Shown here: positions 31,647-41,850 of the stretch, piece after piece | How positions within the stretch are numbered: position 1 is the first letter of the stretch | How the letters are laid out: each line of letters starts with the position of its first letter | Assembly: GCF_002732165.1 (NCBI RefSeq) | Contig: NZ_MRZO01000006.1 | Span: 144,060-208,059 of the forward strand | Source of the DNA: Staphylococcus xylosus | GTDB taxonomy: Bacteria > Bacillota > Bacilli > Staphylococcales > Staphylococcaceae | Length of the DNA: 64,000 bases | Direction of reading: 5' to 3' | Notes under the pieces: model-generated | Told to the model about the DNA's origin: nothing | Database searches by the model: none | Seen by the model: only the letters and a program-made list of their open reading frames with translations | Made by a program: the position numbers and the translations under genes

Positions 31647-33905
31647 TCAGTTCGTGATATATCTTTGTAAATGTTTAGCCGTTACAGAATCATTTACAGC
31701 TAACAATTCTTGAGGTATTCCTTGATAAAGTAACCTGCCACCTTTTTCTCCTGCAAATGGACCGATATCAATAATCCAGTCAGCATGAGTCATCATTGTT
31801 AAGTTATGTTCGATAATAACTACTGTGTTTTTATCGTGGATTAGACTTTCGAAACAGTCTAATAAAATAGGGATGTCATCTTCATGTAATCCAGTAGTAG
31901 GTTCGTCAAATATGAAAGTATGTTGGTGGACAGTCTGTGTTAAATATTTACTGAGTTTAACGCGTTGTATTTCACCGCCAGATAATGTGTCGAGTGTTTG
32001 TCCTAAAGTCATATAATTCAGTCCAGTAGATTTTAACGCTTCTAAATGCTGGGCAATATTTTTCTTTTCTTGAAAAAATAAAATTGCTTCATCTACTGTT
32101 AATGCTAAAATATCTGCAATATTATATCCCTTTATTTTTGCATTTAATACTTCGGGTTTATAACGCTTTCCATGACACAAATCACAAGTTTGAGTAAAGT
32201 CTGGCATAAAGGCTAATTCCGTTTTAATGATACCTTTACCATTACATTCTGGGCATGCACCTTCAGAGTTGTAGCTGAACATTGCTTTTTTTAAATGCGT
32301 TTCTTCACTGAAATAAGTTCTTACATCATCAAATATACTTAAATAAGTGAGTAAATTTGAGCGACTTGATGCATGTACTGGTTTTTGATCTATAAAAATT
32401 GTATTAGGTTCTTGTTTTAAACCTGCGTGTATCAGTGAACTTTTTCCAGAACCAGCAACACCTGTAACAACAGTCATTGCTTGTTTGGGCAATTTAACAG
32501 ATACATCTTTTAAATTATTTCTATCAATATGTTCTAAATGGATAAAATCATTAGGTGTTCTAGGATTTAGTTTTAAGTGATGGTGTTTCTGTAATGCTAA
32601 ACCTGTATGAGTAGTTGATTTTAACAAAGTTTCATAACTTCCTGTAAAAGTAATTTCTCCGCCATTTTTGCCTGCATAAGGGCCTAAATCAATAATGTGA
32701 TCCGCTATGCTTATAACATCAGGGTCATGCTCAACTACTAAAACTGTATTGCCCTTATTTTTTAATGATTGAATGATTTCGTTAATGCGTTGTATATCAT
32801 TAGGATGTAACCCAACACTTGGTTCATCAATAATATAAACGAGGTCGCTTAGTGCACTATTAAGGTGTCTTATTAATTTAATTCTCTGAGATTCACCACC
32901 GGATAAAGTAGTTGTTTCTCTGGAAAGCGTTAAATAATTGAGTCCAATATAGCTTAAAGAAGATAGCTGTTGCTGTAATGGCTCGATAATTACTTTTGCT
33001 TTTGGTGAATCAATTTGACTTATAAATTTTAATGCTTCGTCTATGGATAAATTAGTAAAGTCTGCAATATCTAAATTATTGATTTTACATTGTAATACAT
33101 CTGGATTGAGTCTTTTACCTTGACACGTTGGACATTTTCTAGATGTTACTACGCGATCGATAGCTTCTTTGAATCTATTTTTTTCAAAGTTATCATTTAA
33201 TAGAAAAGAACGTCTAAACCGATGTATTAAGCCTTCGAATTTTGCAGTTTTCGGCCAATTCTCTGGAGGATTCTTTAATTTAGTTGGTTTTGTATAAAGT
33301 AAAGTATTGAATTCTTCTTCAGAATAATCTTTTAATTTTTTATCATTATCAAAAAGTCCAGAATATAAATAGCGTTTACCGCGCCAACTATCTGGTCTAA
33401 ATGATGGGAATTGAATTGCATCTTCATTGAGTGATTTATCATAATCTAACAATTCGTCTAAATCGATATCTTCGACATAACCTAAACCTGAACATTCTGG
33501 GCACATGCCTTTAGGGTTATTAAAGGAGAATATATCAGAGTACCCAACAAATGGCTTGCCAATGCGTGACCATAGTAATCTGACAGATGCATAGATATCT
33601 GAAATAGTGCCAACTGTAGATCGTGAATTACCACCTAATCTTTTTTGGTTAATAATCATTGCTACTGGCAAATGTTCAATTAAATCTACATTAGGTTTTG
33701 AAAATTGAGCTAACTGATGTTGTATGTAAGTTGAATAAGTTTCGTTTAACAAACGTTCAGATTCTGCAGCGATAGTACTAAAAACCAAAGAAGATTTTCC
33801 AGATCCAGAACGCCCTGTAAATACGGTTATTTGATGTTTTGGTATATCAACTGAAATATTTTTTAAATTATTTTGCTTAGCACCATGTACACGAATCATT
33901 GTCAT
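31647..33905 (-). CDS. Short UvrA-like ABC ATPase (UvrA2/DrrC type)
   Basis: Twin-cassette ATPase related to the damage-recognition subunit UvrA but shorter (about 752 residues against about 940). Both Walker A loops (GRSGSGKSSL, GVAGSGKSSL), both signatures (LSGGESQR, LSGGEIQR) and both Walker B motifs (IIDEPSVGLH, IFDEPTTGLH) are complete. Zinc knuckles CPECSGLG, CPTCQGKR, CPECNGKG and CDLCHGKR are present. The missing length falls in the first half, where UvrA has its UvrB-binding and insertion domains, so it probably does not load UvrB. Relatives include DrrC-type self-resistance proteins. The ATG at 33905 is chosen, 6 bases after AGGTGG. I do not recall this gene here in S. aureus, so it may be accessory. 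Confidence 0.88.
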   Translation of the reverse strand: MTMIRVHGAKQNNLKNISVDIPKHQITVFTGRSGSGKSSLVFSTIAAESERLLNETYSTYIQHQLAQFSKPNVDLIEHLPVAMIINQKRLGGNSRSTVGTISDIYASVRLLWSRIGKPFVGYSDIFSFNNPKGMCPECSGLGYVEDIDLDELLDYDKSLNEDAIQFPSFRPDSWRGKRYLYSGLFDNDKKLKDYSEEEFNTLLYTKPTKLKNPPENWPKTAKFEGLIHRFRRSFLLNDNFEKNRFKEAIDRVVTSRKCPTCQGKRLNPDVLQCKINNLDIADFTNLSIDEALKFISQIDSPKAKVIIEPLQQQLSSLSYIGLNYLTLSRETTTLSGGESQRIKLIRHLNSALSDLVYIIDEPSVGLHPNDIQRINEIIQSLKNKGNTVLVVEHDPDVISIADHIIDLGPYAGKNGGEITFTGSYETLLKSTTHTGLALQKHHHLKLNPRTPNDFIHLEHIDRNNLKDVSVKLPKQAMTVVTGVAGSGKSSLIHAGLKQEPNTIFIDQKPVHASSRSNLLTYLSIFDDVRTYFSEETHLKKAMFSYNSEGACPECNGKGIIKTELAFMPDFTQTCDLCHGKRYKPEVLNAKIKGYNIADILALTVDEAILFFQEKKNIAQHLEALKSTGLNYMTLGQTLDTLSGGEIQRVKLSKYLTQTVHQHTFIFDEPTTGLHEDDIPILLDCFESLIHDKNTVVIIEHNLTMMTHADWIIDIGPFAGEKGGRLLYQGIPQELLAVNDSVTAKHLQRYITN

Positions 33906-34093
33906 TGTCATCCACCTCTTATTATAAAGTTTACCCTGAAATTATTGGGTAATATTAAAAAATGAGTAGAAAAGTGTATGCGTATAGAAAAGCGTATAAA
34001 TTTTATTAATTCGTCATTATATAATGACATACCTTGCTTGTGATATATTGAAACATGTACAATAAATAAAAGATAACTATAGGTGGGTGAGTG

Positions 34094-35143
34094 ATGAAAA
34101 AACTAATAATTAAAGTTATTGGTGTGCTATTATTGATTTCTTTCTTGATATATCTTTTTTACTCGCCACGTTTGAAGTTTGATGTTTTGGAAAATCCAAA
34201 TAAAAATTCGACAAAAACAACTCAAAACAAAGACTTTCAAAAAAATGAGCAAAATGTTGAAAATCCAATGCCCAAGGAAGGGATAGGAACTTGGGTTGGC
34301 CAAAACCTAAAAAAACTTACAGATACATATGGACAAGCTGAAAGAGTGTATTCATATAAAGGTGATTTTAAAAATTATGTATTTAAAGAAAAGGATCAAT
34401 ATTATTTAGTTACTACTAAACATAATATAATTAAATCTGTATATGCTACTGGAAAAGAAGCAAAAGTAAATCCAGTTAAAATATCTGATAATGCTTCAAA
34501 TGTATTTGAGAAATTTAGTATTAATCCAGAACCGACAATCAAGGCGAATGGAAAAAAATATGAATTAGAAATTTCCGATTCAGATATGAAAACTCAAACG
34601 CTTATAAAATTTAAAAACATTTATGCTCAAATCTATATTGATCAACAAGCTAATAAAATTGTTGCGGTAAGGTATTTAGATAGTGATGCATTAGCAGCGT
34701 TTAAACCTTATCAAATGTTGAGTGATAAAGACGATGAGGAAATTGCACGTAAGCAAAAAGATTTACCATATGAGCAAAATGCCAACCAATTGATGACTTT
34801 GTATGAAATTACTAATGAAATGAGAAAATTAAAAGATGCTAAACCATTGCGTATAAATAATGATTTAGCTCATATTGCATCATTTAACTTGTATGAAGCA
34901 ATTGGGACTGATAGTGTTGAATTTACTGAAGATGCCTTAAAACAGCAATTGAATGAGCAAGAGATACCATTCGTATCTACGAGCCAAAACGTAGGTTATG
35001 ATTTCAATGAAGTGCCAACACTTATTCATAGTTGGTTAAATTCGGATATTCATCGATCTAGAATGTTGAACTCAAAATATAATGAAATGGGTGGAGAAGT
35101 AACGAATGGTTACTATACGCTCATTTTTGTAGAAGATAAATAG
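34094..35143 (+). CDS. CAP-domain protein (YlbC-like)
   Basis: Membrane-anchored secreted protein: N-terminal hydrophobic segment (residues about 8-24), low-complexity linker, a CAP-associated N-terminal domain (about 58-195, with GTWVGQNLKKLTDTYGQAER) and a C-terminal CAP/SCP domain (about 230-345, LYEITNEMRKLKDAKPLRIN and HSWLNSDIHRSRML). The position next to ylbF and ylbG matches B. subtilis ylbC. The start is set at ATG 34094, downstream of AGGTGGGTGA. Function unknown; CAP domains are mostly binding or occasionally peptidase modules. The typical CAP His before the SDIHR block is present (HSW, HRS). Confidence 0.88.
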   Translation: MKKLIIKVIGVLLLISFLIYLFYSPRLKFDVLENPNKNSTKTTQNKDFQKNEQNVENPMPKEGIGTWVGQNLKKLTDTYGQAERVYSYKGDFKNYVFKEKDQYYLVTTKHNIIKSVYATGKEAKVNPVKISDNASNVFEKFSINPEPTIKANGKKYELEISDSDMKTQTLIKFKNIYAQIYIDQQANKIVAVRYLDSDALAAFKPYQMLSDKDDEEIARKQKDLPYEQNANQLMTLYEITNEMRKLKDAKPLRINNDLAHIASFNLYEAIGTDSVEFTEDALKQQLNEQEIPFVSTSQNVGYDFNEVPTLIHSWLNSDIHRSRMLNSKYNEMGGEVTNGYYTLIFVEDK

Positions 35144-35160
35144 ATAGGAGTTAGTTGATT

Positions 35161-35595
35161 ATGATAACTGAAGAAACGCTGACCGTACTCGATGAAATAG
35201 AAGCCTTAAGCGATAAAATATTAGAATCACGTTTGTATCAAGAGTACAGAGAGGCAGAACAAGCGCTTGCTGATAATGACGAAGCACATCTCTTGTATCA
35301 AGCTTTTTTAAAGTCAAAAGATAAATATGATGAAATTATGCGTTTTGGTAAATATCACCCAGATTATCAAAGCGTGATGTTAGATACACGCAAACGTAAA
35401 AGGGCTTATGAAATGCTGCCAGTCGTTATGGATCACAAACAAAAAGAAGTTGCATTGCAGGAATTAATTGATCAAGTAATTGTGAAAATTGCATATGCTG
35501 TTTCTGAAAATGTAAAGATTGAAGCGGGCAACCCATTCTTTCAAAAAGACGCAGGTGGTTGTGCAACAGGTGGATCATGTAGCTGTTCGTTATAA
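35161..35595 (+). CDS. ylbF: YlbF family regulator (RNase Y complex)
   Basis: Helical protein of the YlbF/YmcA (DUF964) family. In B. subtilis YlbF, YmcA and YaaT form the Y-complex that binds RNase Y, steers mRNA maturation and carries [4Fe-4S] clusters. The core is seen at EAHLLYQAFLKSKDKYDEIM and the extreme C-terminus has a Cys-rich tail GGCATGGSCSCSL, consistent with cluster ligands. The ATG at 35161 is 10 bases after AGGAG; TTG at 35155 is the alternative. Ends in a strong terminator. Confidence 0.88.
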   Translation: MITEETLTVLDEIEALSDKILESRLYQEYREAEQALADNDEAHLLYQAFLKSKDKYDEIMRFGKYHPDYQSVMLDTRKRKRAYEMLPVVMDHKQKEVALQELIDQVIVKIAYAVSENVKIEAGNPFFQKDAGGCATGGSCSCSL

Positions 35596-35596
35596 A

Positions 35597-35650
35597 TAAA
35601 ACAGGCCAACGAAATCAAAAATGTATTTTGGTATCGTTGGCCTGTTTTTT
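35597..35650. terminator. Bidirectional terminator between ylbF and the GDPD gene
   Basis: AAAACAGGCCAACGA and TCGTTGGCCTGTTTT, with flanking A- and T-runs. Confidence 0.9.
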
Positions 35651-35653
35651 ATT

Positions 35654-36574
35654 TTAATGGTAAGTATTTTTAAATCGTTGTGCTAAATCAGGTCTGTCAG
35701 TTACTAATGTGTGTGCACCGTAAAAAACTAAATCGTTCATTAAATCAAGGTTATTCACACCACAATAACCTGGGACAATATTGCGTTCGTTTAACCATTT
35801 AATAAACTTAGGTGAAGTTAACTTTATGCCTTTAAATGATACAAATAGTTGGAACGTATTGGCACGAGGTTGAAAAGTGTTACCCAGACCGGTGTAAAAT
35901 TTCAATAAACCTTCTATTACTTCATTTTGACTTGCACCAGTAGCTACAGTGCCATTACTTATTATATTAAATCGTTCAATCTGTTTACTGTAGAAACTTG
36001 ATACTAAAACACGTTGTTGTGCATTATTAGCAACGATGATTTCGTAGATGATTTCAGGGGCAAGTTGACCTTGTTCACTTTTTGGGTCATCTTGTAAATT
36101 AACACTTATAAGTTGATTTGGATACGTTTTTAATAATTCATCAAACGTTAAAATTTTTGCATCTTCATGGCCGCGATAAGGTTGAACGCCATTGATATCA
36201 GTGAAATGGTAGCCAGCATCTAATTGTTTAAGTTCTGCTAAAGTATGTTCTGATATTTTTCCTGAACCATTCGTAGTACGATCTACGTCATTATCATAAA
36301 AAACAACAAGTTCATGATCTTTAGTTAATCTTACATCTGTTTCAAATCCATCTATTTCGTGGGCAACCGCGTTATCAAAAGCTAATTTAGTTTGTTCGGG
36401 TCTAACCGCCATACCACCGCGATGTGCAAAAATATATGGTGCAGGTTTAGAAAAGAAAGGTGGTATACTTTGATTATGTGGTTTAGTGCTGTATTTAGTA
36501 TAAAAGAAAATACTTCCTATTAAGCCAACAGTACCTAAAAATCCACCTTTAATTAGTTTGTTGAATTTAGTCAC
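35654..36574 (-). CDS. Membrane-anchored glycerophosphodiester phosphodiesterase
   Basis: GDPD-family enzyme hydrolysing glycerophosphodiesters to glycerol 3-phosphate and an alcohol. N-terminal anchor (residues about 8-26, GGFLGTVGLIGSIFFYTKY), then the catalytic motif FAHRGG (near residue 51), the metal site FETDVRLTKDHELVVFYDND (near 77) and a TIM-barrel C-terminus. The domain should lie outside the membrane, where it could act on lipids or teichoic acid fragments (inference). Length 306 fits. GGAGGAATT ribosome site. GlpQ-like by family, but I give no symbol because secreted GlpQ is a separate protein. Confidence 0.9.
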   Translation of the reverse strand: MTKFNKLIKGGFLGTVGLIGSIFFYTKYSTKPHNQSIPPFFSKPAPYIFAHRGGMAVRPEQTKLAFDNAVAHEIDGFETDVRLTKDHELVVFYDNDVDRTTNGSGKISEHTLAELKQLDAGYHFTDINGVQPYRGHEDAKILTFDELLKTYPNQLISVNLQDDPKSEQGQLAPEIIYEIIVANNAQQRVLVSSFYSKQIERFNIISNGTVATGASQNEVIEGLLKFYTGLGNTFQPRANTFQLFVSFKGIKLTSPKFIKWLNERNIVPGYCGVNNLDLMNDLVFYGAHTLVTDRPDLAQRFKNTYH

Positions 36575-36703
36575 GAAAATTCCTCCTCAAGTTGTGTATA
36601 TAAAGTAATATAGCAAAAGTACAAGAGAGTTCAAAATAATTGTTATTTATAAATGGAAAAAGACATGATATTATATAATGGCTAATAATTGGAGTGATAA
36701 GAA

Positions 36704-36955
36704 ATGAATATTATACCTAGAGTAAGTTTGATTATATATTTGAAACATATGAAACATGAAAGACAGATAAGAAAATTTGGTCATATTGTAAGTGCAAATA
36801 GACAAAGTCGTTTCGTAGTTATGTATATTAACGAGGCAGAAGCGGATGAGATTGTAAACAAATTGATGAAACTTAAATATGTTAAACATGTAGAAGGTTC
36901 ACCTTATAAGTATTTGAAGAAAACTTATGAAAAAGAGCAGCATGAAATCATGTAA
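36704..36955 (+). CDS. ylbG: YlbG family protein (UPF0298, DUF2129)
   Basis: Small cytoplasmic protein of 83 residues. The start [20 protein letters not shown] and the ending [19 protein letters not shown] are diagnostic for the family. Its place between ylbF and rsmD is conserved in Bacillales. Function unknown. Ribosome site GGAGTG, 10 bases before the ATG. Confidence 0.9.
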   Translation: MNIIPRVSLIIYLKHMKHERQIRKFGHIVSANRQSRFVVMYINEAEADEIVNKLMKLKYVKHVEGSPYKYLKKTYEKEQHEIM

Positions 36956-37029
36956 GTTATACTTTTGGTCATAACCTTTGCAAATCAATAGTATATAAAT
37001 AATAGTTTCATTAGCGGATGAATATATGG

Positions 37030-37074
37030 AAGCCACAATAGTACAACGACTGTCTAGTGTGGCTTATTTTTTTC
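37030..37074. terminator. Bidirectional terminator after ylbG
   Basis: AAGCCACA, loop, TGTGGCTT and a run of T; placed between two convergent genes. Confidence 0.82.
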
Positions 37075-37075
37075 T

Positions 37076-37465
37076 TTATTGTAAAGGTGGTATCCATCTT
37101 TGTAATCTTAAGACGCTAGTTAAATAATTGAAATACAGCTCAGTTTCGTGGAATACTTCGAGAGGTTGAACTTCAACGGCTTTTACGTCTATATTATATT
37201 TAGCTGCTTGATTGTTAATCATTTCAAATTTTTTGTTTGCAGTTGGATATGGATAATTAAGTGCATTTAGCATAATATACATTGCTTGAAAATGCTGACC
37301 ACTAGTTGGTTTCATAATTAGAGCGACAGATGAACGTTGTTTTTCAGATTTAGGTGAATGGAAATACACAAGGTGATCGATTCTTTCGAAATTGTATTCG
37401 ATTAATGTATTAAATTCAAACAAATCTGTTAGCCCTTCACCTAATTTTATAAATGATTGTTTCAT
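37076..37465 (-). CDS. DUF7147 family protein
   Basis: Conserved 129-residue cytoplasmic protein of Bacillales; the ending YFNYLTSVLRLQRWIPPLQ and the start FIKLGEGLTDLFEF are the family marks. Databases sometimes label relatives as methylthioribose kinase, which the size and lack of kinase motifs do not support. It lies divergent from rsmD. AAGGAGGAAC ribosome site. Function unknown. Confidence 0.75.
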   Translation of the reverse strand: MKQSFIKLGEGLTDLFEFNTLIEYNFERIDHLVYFHSPKSEKQRSSVALIMKPTSGQHFQAMYIMLNALNYPYPTANKKFEMINNQAAKYNIDVKAVEVQPLEVFHETELYFNYLTSVLRLQRWIPPLQ

Positions 37466-37537
37466 TGATATTGTTCCTCCTTAATCGTGCATTAAGCATT
37501 ATATAAAATTTATTTTAAGAATGGAAGTGTCTATTAC

Positions 37538-38567
<1,030 letters not shown>

Positions 38568-38568
38568 A

Positions 38569-38627
38569 AAAAGAGTAGTTCGATAATCTAATTTAAAGAT
38601 ATTGATTATTGAACCACTCTTTTTTTA
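38569..38627. terminator. Bidirectional terminator after coaD
   Basis: Arms AAAAGAGTAGTTCGATAATC and GATTATTGAACCACTCTTTT with one mismatch, then more T residues. Confidence 0.88.
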
Positions 38628-38688
38628 TTTTTATAAACAAGTATTTTAGATTAATAAAGTTTATGAATTTATGTTATAAAGATGGGCG

Positions 38689-39822
38689 TTAAAGGCGTAT
38701 GACGTGTGTATTGAAATCATCGGCAGTTTCACCTGAAATGAGGTTATAAATTTTTGTTGCATGTATTTCATGCTTGAAAAAATGTGCATTTTGTTTATTG
38801 AGTTGAGTAATATAATTGCGTTCAGGGAAGAGCTGTTTCAATTGTTTTAAATACTGTTGTCCTTTCTGAGTCATTCCTAAAACCCTAACGGCATCTATTG
38901 CTTCAGGCTTTTGTTGCTGTTTAAAATTCAATAAAATATTCATTAACAACCGTTGGATATGTGTATAGGTAAAGCGCTTCGTTTTTAATAGTGTCATAAA
39001 CTGTTCGAAATTTTCTGCTTGGTCAATAAACTGAATAACACGATTTTCGAAACCTTCACTCATGGTATAGATTTGATTTAAGGAATCTGTATCTTGGCTT
39101 AATATTGCGTATTTTAAATAATTGAATGTGTCAGCAACTGAAACATTTGGGACAGTATAGTAGGGGTGTAAAGATTCCGGAACTACTTGTTTCCATTGGG
39201 TATTAGCATTTTGAAGTGATTTGCGAATTGATGTGCCACTCGCAAAACCTAAGTTTGCTATTTCTATGTCATGATGTGCACTTTGTAAACGTGGTATAGT
39301 CCATGGTTGTATAGTTGGCGCCCATTTTTGAATTGCTCTGATATAAGAAATACCTAGTGTATTATTTGGTGAAGATAGCAACTCATTGTTTGTGATTATT
39401 TCACTTAAGATTCTAGGATAACTTTTACCTTCTTTTGTTTTTTCGGCAAATTGTAATGATTGTTCTGCATTTGAGATGTCTTTTGCTAATGTCAAAAATG
39501 CATCAATGTTTCCATACTCACTACCAAAAGATAAATGATCAATATTTAAATAATCAGCAACTTTTACGGCTAATTCAGCAAAATATTGTCCAGCCGATAA
39601 CGATGCGAAGATAGGAAGTTCAATTACCAAGTCGACCGCACTTAATGCCATACGCGTGCGCTTAAATTTATTATAAATTGCTGGTTGTCCTCTCATCACA
39701 AAGCTTCCACTCATTATTGCGACAGAAACTTCAGAGCCGGTTATTGACTTTGATTGCTGAGCATGGTATAAGTGACCATTGTGGAAAGGATTATATTCAG
39801 TGACTAGTGCAACACTTTTCAT
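38689..39822 (-). CDS. tmcAL: tRNA(Met) cytidine acetate ligase TmcAL (YlbM)
   Basis: ATP-dependent enzyme that forms N4-acetylcytidine at the wobble base of elongator tRNA(Met) using acetate. Nucleotidyltransferase-type motifs VTEYNPFHNGHLYH (near residue 7) and MSGSFVMRGQPAIYNKF (near 37) are present, and FGSEYG follows. The start is the ATG at 39822 (MKSVALVTEY) rather than TTG 39828, by similarity to S. aureus. About 377 residues, as expected. It diverges from the DUF177 gene. Confidence 0.93.
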   Translation of the reverse strand: MKSVALVTEYNPFHNGHLYHAQQSKSITGSEVSVAIMSGSFVMRGQPAIYNKFKRTRMALSAVDLVIELPIFASLSAGQYFAELAVKVADYLNIDHLSFGSEYGNIDAFLTLAKDISNAEQSLQFAEKTKEGKSYPRILSEIITNNELLSSPNNTLGISYIRAIQKWAPTIQPWTIPRLQSAHHDIEIANLGFASGTSIRKSLQNANTQWKQVVPESLHPYYTVPNVSVADTFNYLKYAILSQDTDSLNQIYTMSEGFENRVIQFIDQAENFEQFMTLLKTKRFTYTHIQRLLMNILLNFKQQQKPEAIDAVRVLGMTQKGQQYLKQLKQLFPERNYITQLNKQNAHFFKHEIHATKIYNLISGETADDFNTHVIRL

Positions 39823-39948
39823 TTGCAATTCTTCCTTTCAGAATTCATTATAGTTATTGTAACAGATATAATTGTGTTAAGAAAAAATCTTGACAACTTA
39901 TGTCTATAAAGTTAAAATAAATTTTGTGCTTGATAGAGGTGAAGCCAT

Positions 39949-40497
39949 ATGAAATGGTCAATAACACAATTAAGAAAATTCCAAGATAAACCATTTGAGT
40001 TCCATCAAACGGTTAATTTTGATTATTTAGTAAAATCATTAGATTTAATAGATCTATCTGATATTGATGTTGAGGGTGAATTAACCGTCAAATCAAATGA
40101 AGTCATTGCAGATATGCATATAACAGGAACATACACAATGGCGTGTGCACGTACATTGGTTCCAGTTGAAGTACCTTTAGATATCAAATCTCAAGAGATT
40201 TTTGATTTAGAAGGATACGAGCAATATGGCAACGATGAAGAAGATGATGAACATTACCATGATGCAACAAACGGTATGATAAATCTAAAGGATATTGCTG
40301 AAGAATTAGTTATTATTGAAAAGCCAATGCGTGCTTTTTCAAATGAAAGCGATCAGATGTTACGAGAAGGTAAAGGTTGGGAAGTTATTGACGAAGAACA
40401 AGCGATTGAACTTGCACAAGAGAAGGAATCTTCCGAATCAGAGCAAATCGATCCTAGGCTTCAAAAACTACAACAATTATATGACGAAGAGCAATAG
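39949..40497 (+). CDS. YceD family protein (DUF177), YlbN
   Basis: Conserved 182-residue protein encoded just upstream of rpmF across bacteria; linked to 23S rRNA metabolism in other species. Seen: KWSITQLRKFQDKPFEFHQT at the start and the conserved Cys in HITGTYTMACARTLVPVEVP. The acidic middle stretch (NDEEDDEHYHD) is usual. GAGGTGAAG ribosome site. Co-directional with rpmF, 80 bases apart. Confidence 0.9.
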   Translation: MKWSITQLRKFQDKPFEFHQTVNFDYLVKSLDLIDLSDIDVEGELTVKSNEVIADMHITGTYTMACARTLVPVEVPLDIKSQEIFDLEGYEQYGNDEEDDEHYHDATNGMINLKDIAEELVIIEKPMRAFSNESDQMLREGKGWEVIDEEQAIELAQEKESSESEQIDPRLQKLQQLYDEEQ

Positions 40498-40577
40498 CGG
40501 ATTTAACTAATCTATAGTATAATGGATTATTGAGTCTAAAAATATCTATTTAGTGTTTGAATATAAGGAGGATTATC

Positions 40578-40751
40578 ATGGCAGTACCAAAAAGAAGAAC
40601 GTCAAAAACAAGAAAAAATAAACGTCGTACGCATTTTAAAATTTCAGTACCTGGTATGACAGAATGCCCAAATTGTGGAGAATACAAATTATCTCACCGT
40701 GTATGTAAGAACTGTGGTTCATACAATGGCGAAGATGTTGTATCTAAATAA
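40578..40751 (+). CDS. rpmF: 50S ribosomal protein L32
   Basis: Ribosomal protein, 57 residues. It opens [20 protein letters not shown] and holds a four-Cys zinc ribbon, CPNCG (near residue 29) and CKNCG (near 42), so it is the zinc-binding C+ form. The start is ATG 40578 after AAGGAGGATT; the upstream in-frame ATG at 40557 has no ribosome site. Followed by a terminator. Confidence 0.97.
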   Translation: MAVPKRRTSKTRKNKRRTHFKISVPGMTECPNCGEYKLSHRVCKNCGSYNGEDVVSK

Positions 40752-40787
40752 TTTTAATAATTTAAAGGTTACATTATAACCTAATCG

Positions 40788-40836
40788 AATCGTTCATTAA
40801 TTATTCACTTGATAATTTTTGAGCGATTTTTTATTT
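40788..40836 (+). terminator. Terminator of rpmF
   Basis: AATCGTTCA, loop with internal pairing, TGAGCGATT, then TTTTATTTT; one mismatch in the stem. Confidence 0.75.
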
Positions 40837-40864
40837 TAGAGATAGGATTTTTTATTATCAACTG

Positions 40865-41824
40865 ATGGGTTGTGTAAAATTGATGGAAACGATAAATGCA
40901 CAAATTATTATAAATAAAATAGAAAACAACGAATTTCAGTGGCTATATAATCACTTTAGTGAATATTTTCAAGATGTTACATCTATAAATGACTTGGAAC
41001 AAATATTAAGTAATTATAATGCTATTAGAGGTCAAAATCATTTATATAAGCACTTACACATAAACCGACAACATGAATTCATTTGGTTTGATGATAAAAT
41101 GACAACAGGGATAAGTGTTCTTCTGAATAAATATCAAGAGATTATTGGTATGACGTTGTTACCGATTAAGCATAAACGTGGTATGAAAAAATCGAAACAA
41201 TATTATACGATACCAACCAAATCCAAATGTTTTGTCTATTGGGGTGGGGATAATGAGTTAAACAATTATCACTATCAATATAAAAACCAGAGATTAGCAA
41301 TGGACCTTATAAAAGTTGAAGATGGATTTACATATAAAGGTGATTCAAATCAATGTGAAAATTATCATATTTATGATTTGCCGATTGTTGCTCCAGCGAA
41401 CGGAGTTGTTGAAGAAATTGTCGACGGTATCTCGGATTGTATACCGGGTGAGATGAATACAGTTCATCCTGAAGGGAATTATATAGTTATAAAACATGGT
41501 CACAAAGAATATAGTCTAATTGCACACATTAAGCCACATTCCTTCAAAATTGAAAAGGGTGACGAATTATTACGTGGTCAACATATAGCTAACGTTGGTA
41601 ATTCCGGCAATTCATCCGAACCGCATATCCATTTTCAAGTAATGGATGACAAAAACTTGCAAGTAGCACAAACATTGAAAATTCAATTCCACAATGATAT
41701 TTCCCCTGTTAAAGGAGATGAAATATCATATAATGGTGATAGTATATTAATAGAAAAAGAACAACCGTTTTCTAAAATTGTAAAAAATATTCATACAAAT
41801 ATTACACACTTATTCAAAGGTTGA
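40865..41824 (+). CDS. M23-family (lysostaphin-fold) peptidase-like protein without a signal peptide
   Basis: The C-terminal half (about residues 165-265) is an M23 domain: VAPANGVVEEIVDGI, YIVIKHGHKEYSLIAHI and GNSGNSSEPHIHFQVM with the HxH zinc motif. In place of the usual HxxxD first ligand it has QRLAMDLIKVEDG, so the Asp is kept but the His is missing. The N-terminal 110 residues form an unrecognised domain. No signal peptide or membrane segment is seen, odd for a cell-wall hydrolase. Start uncertain: ATG 40865 or ATG 40883, neither with a good ribosome site. It stands where S. aureus carries the isd cluster. Confidence 0.8.
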   Translation: MGCVKLMETINAQIIINKIENNEFQWLYNHFSEYFQDVTSINDLEQILSNYNAIRGQNHLYKHLHINRQHEFIWFDDKMTTGISVLLNKYQEIIGMTLLPIKHKRGMKKSKQYYTIPTKSKCFVYWGGDNELNNYHYQYKNQRLAMDLIKVEDGFTYKGDSNQCENYHIYDLPIVAPANGVVEEIVDGISDCIPGEMNTVHPEGNYIVIKHGHKEYSLIAHIKPHSFKIEKGDELLRGQHIANVGNSGNSSEPHIHFQVMDDKNLQVAQTLKIQFHNDISPVKGDEISYNGDSILIEKEQPFSKIVKNIHTNITHLFKG

Positions 41825-41850
41825 AAATAAAAAGGTAAAGAGGCTATGCT

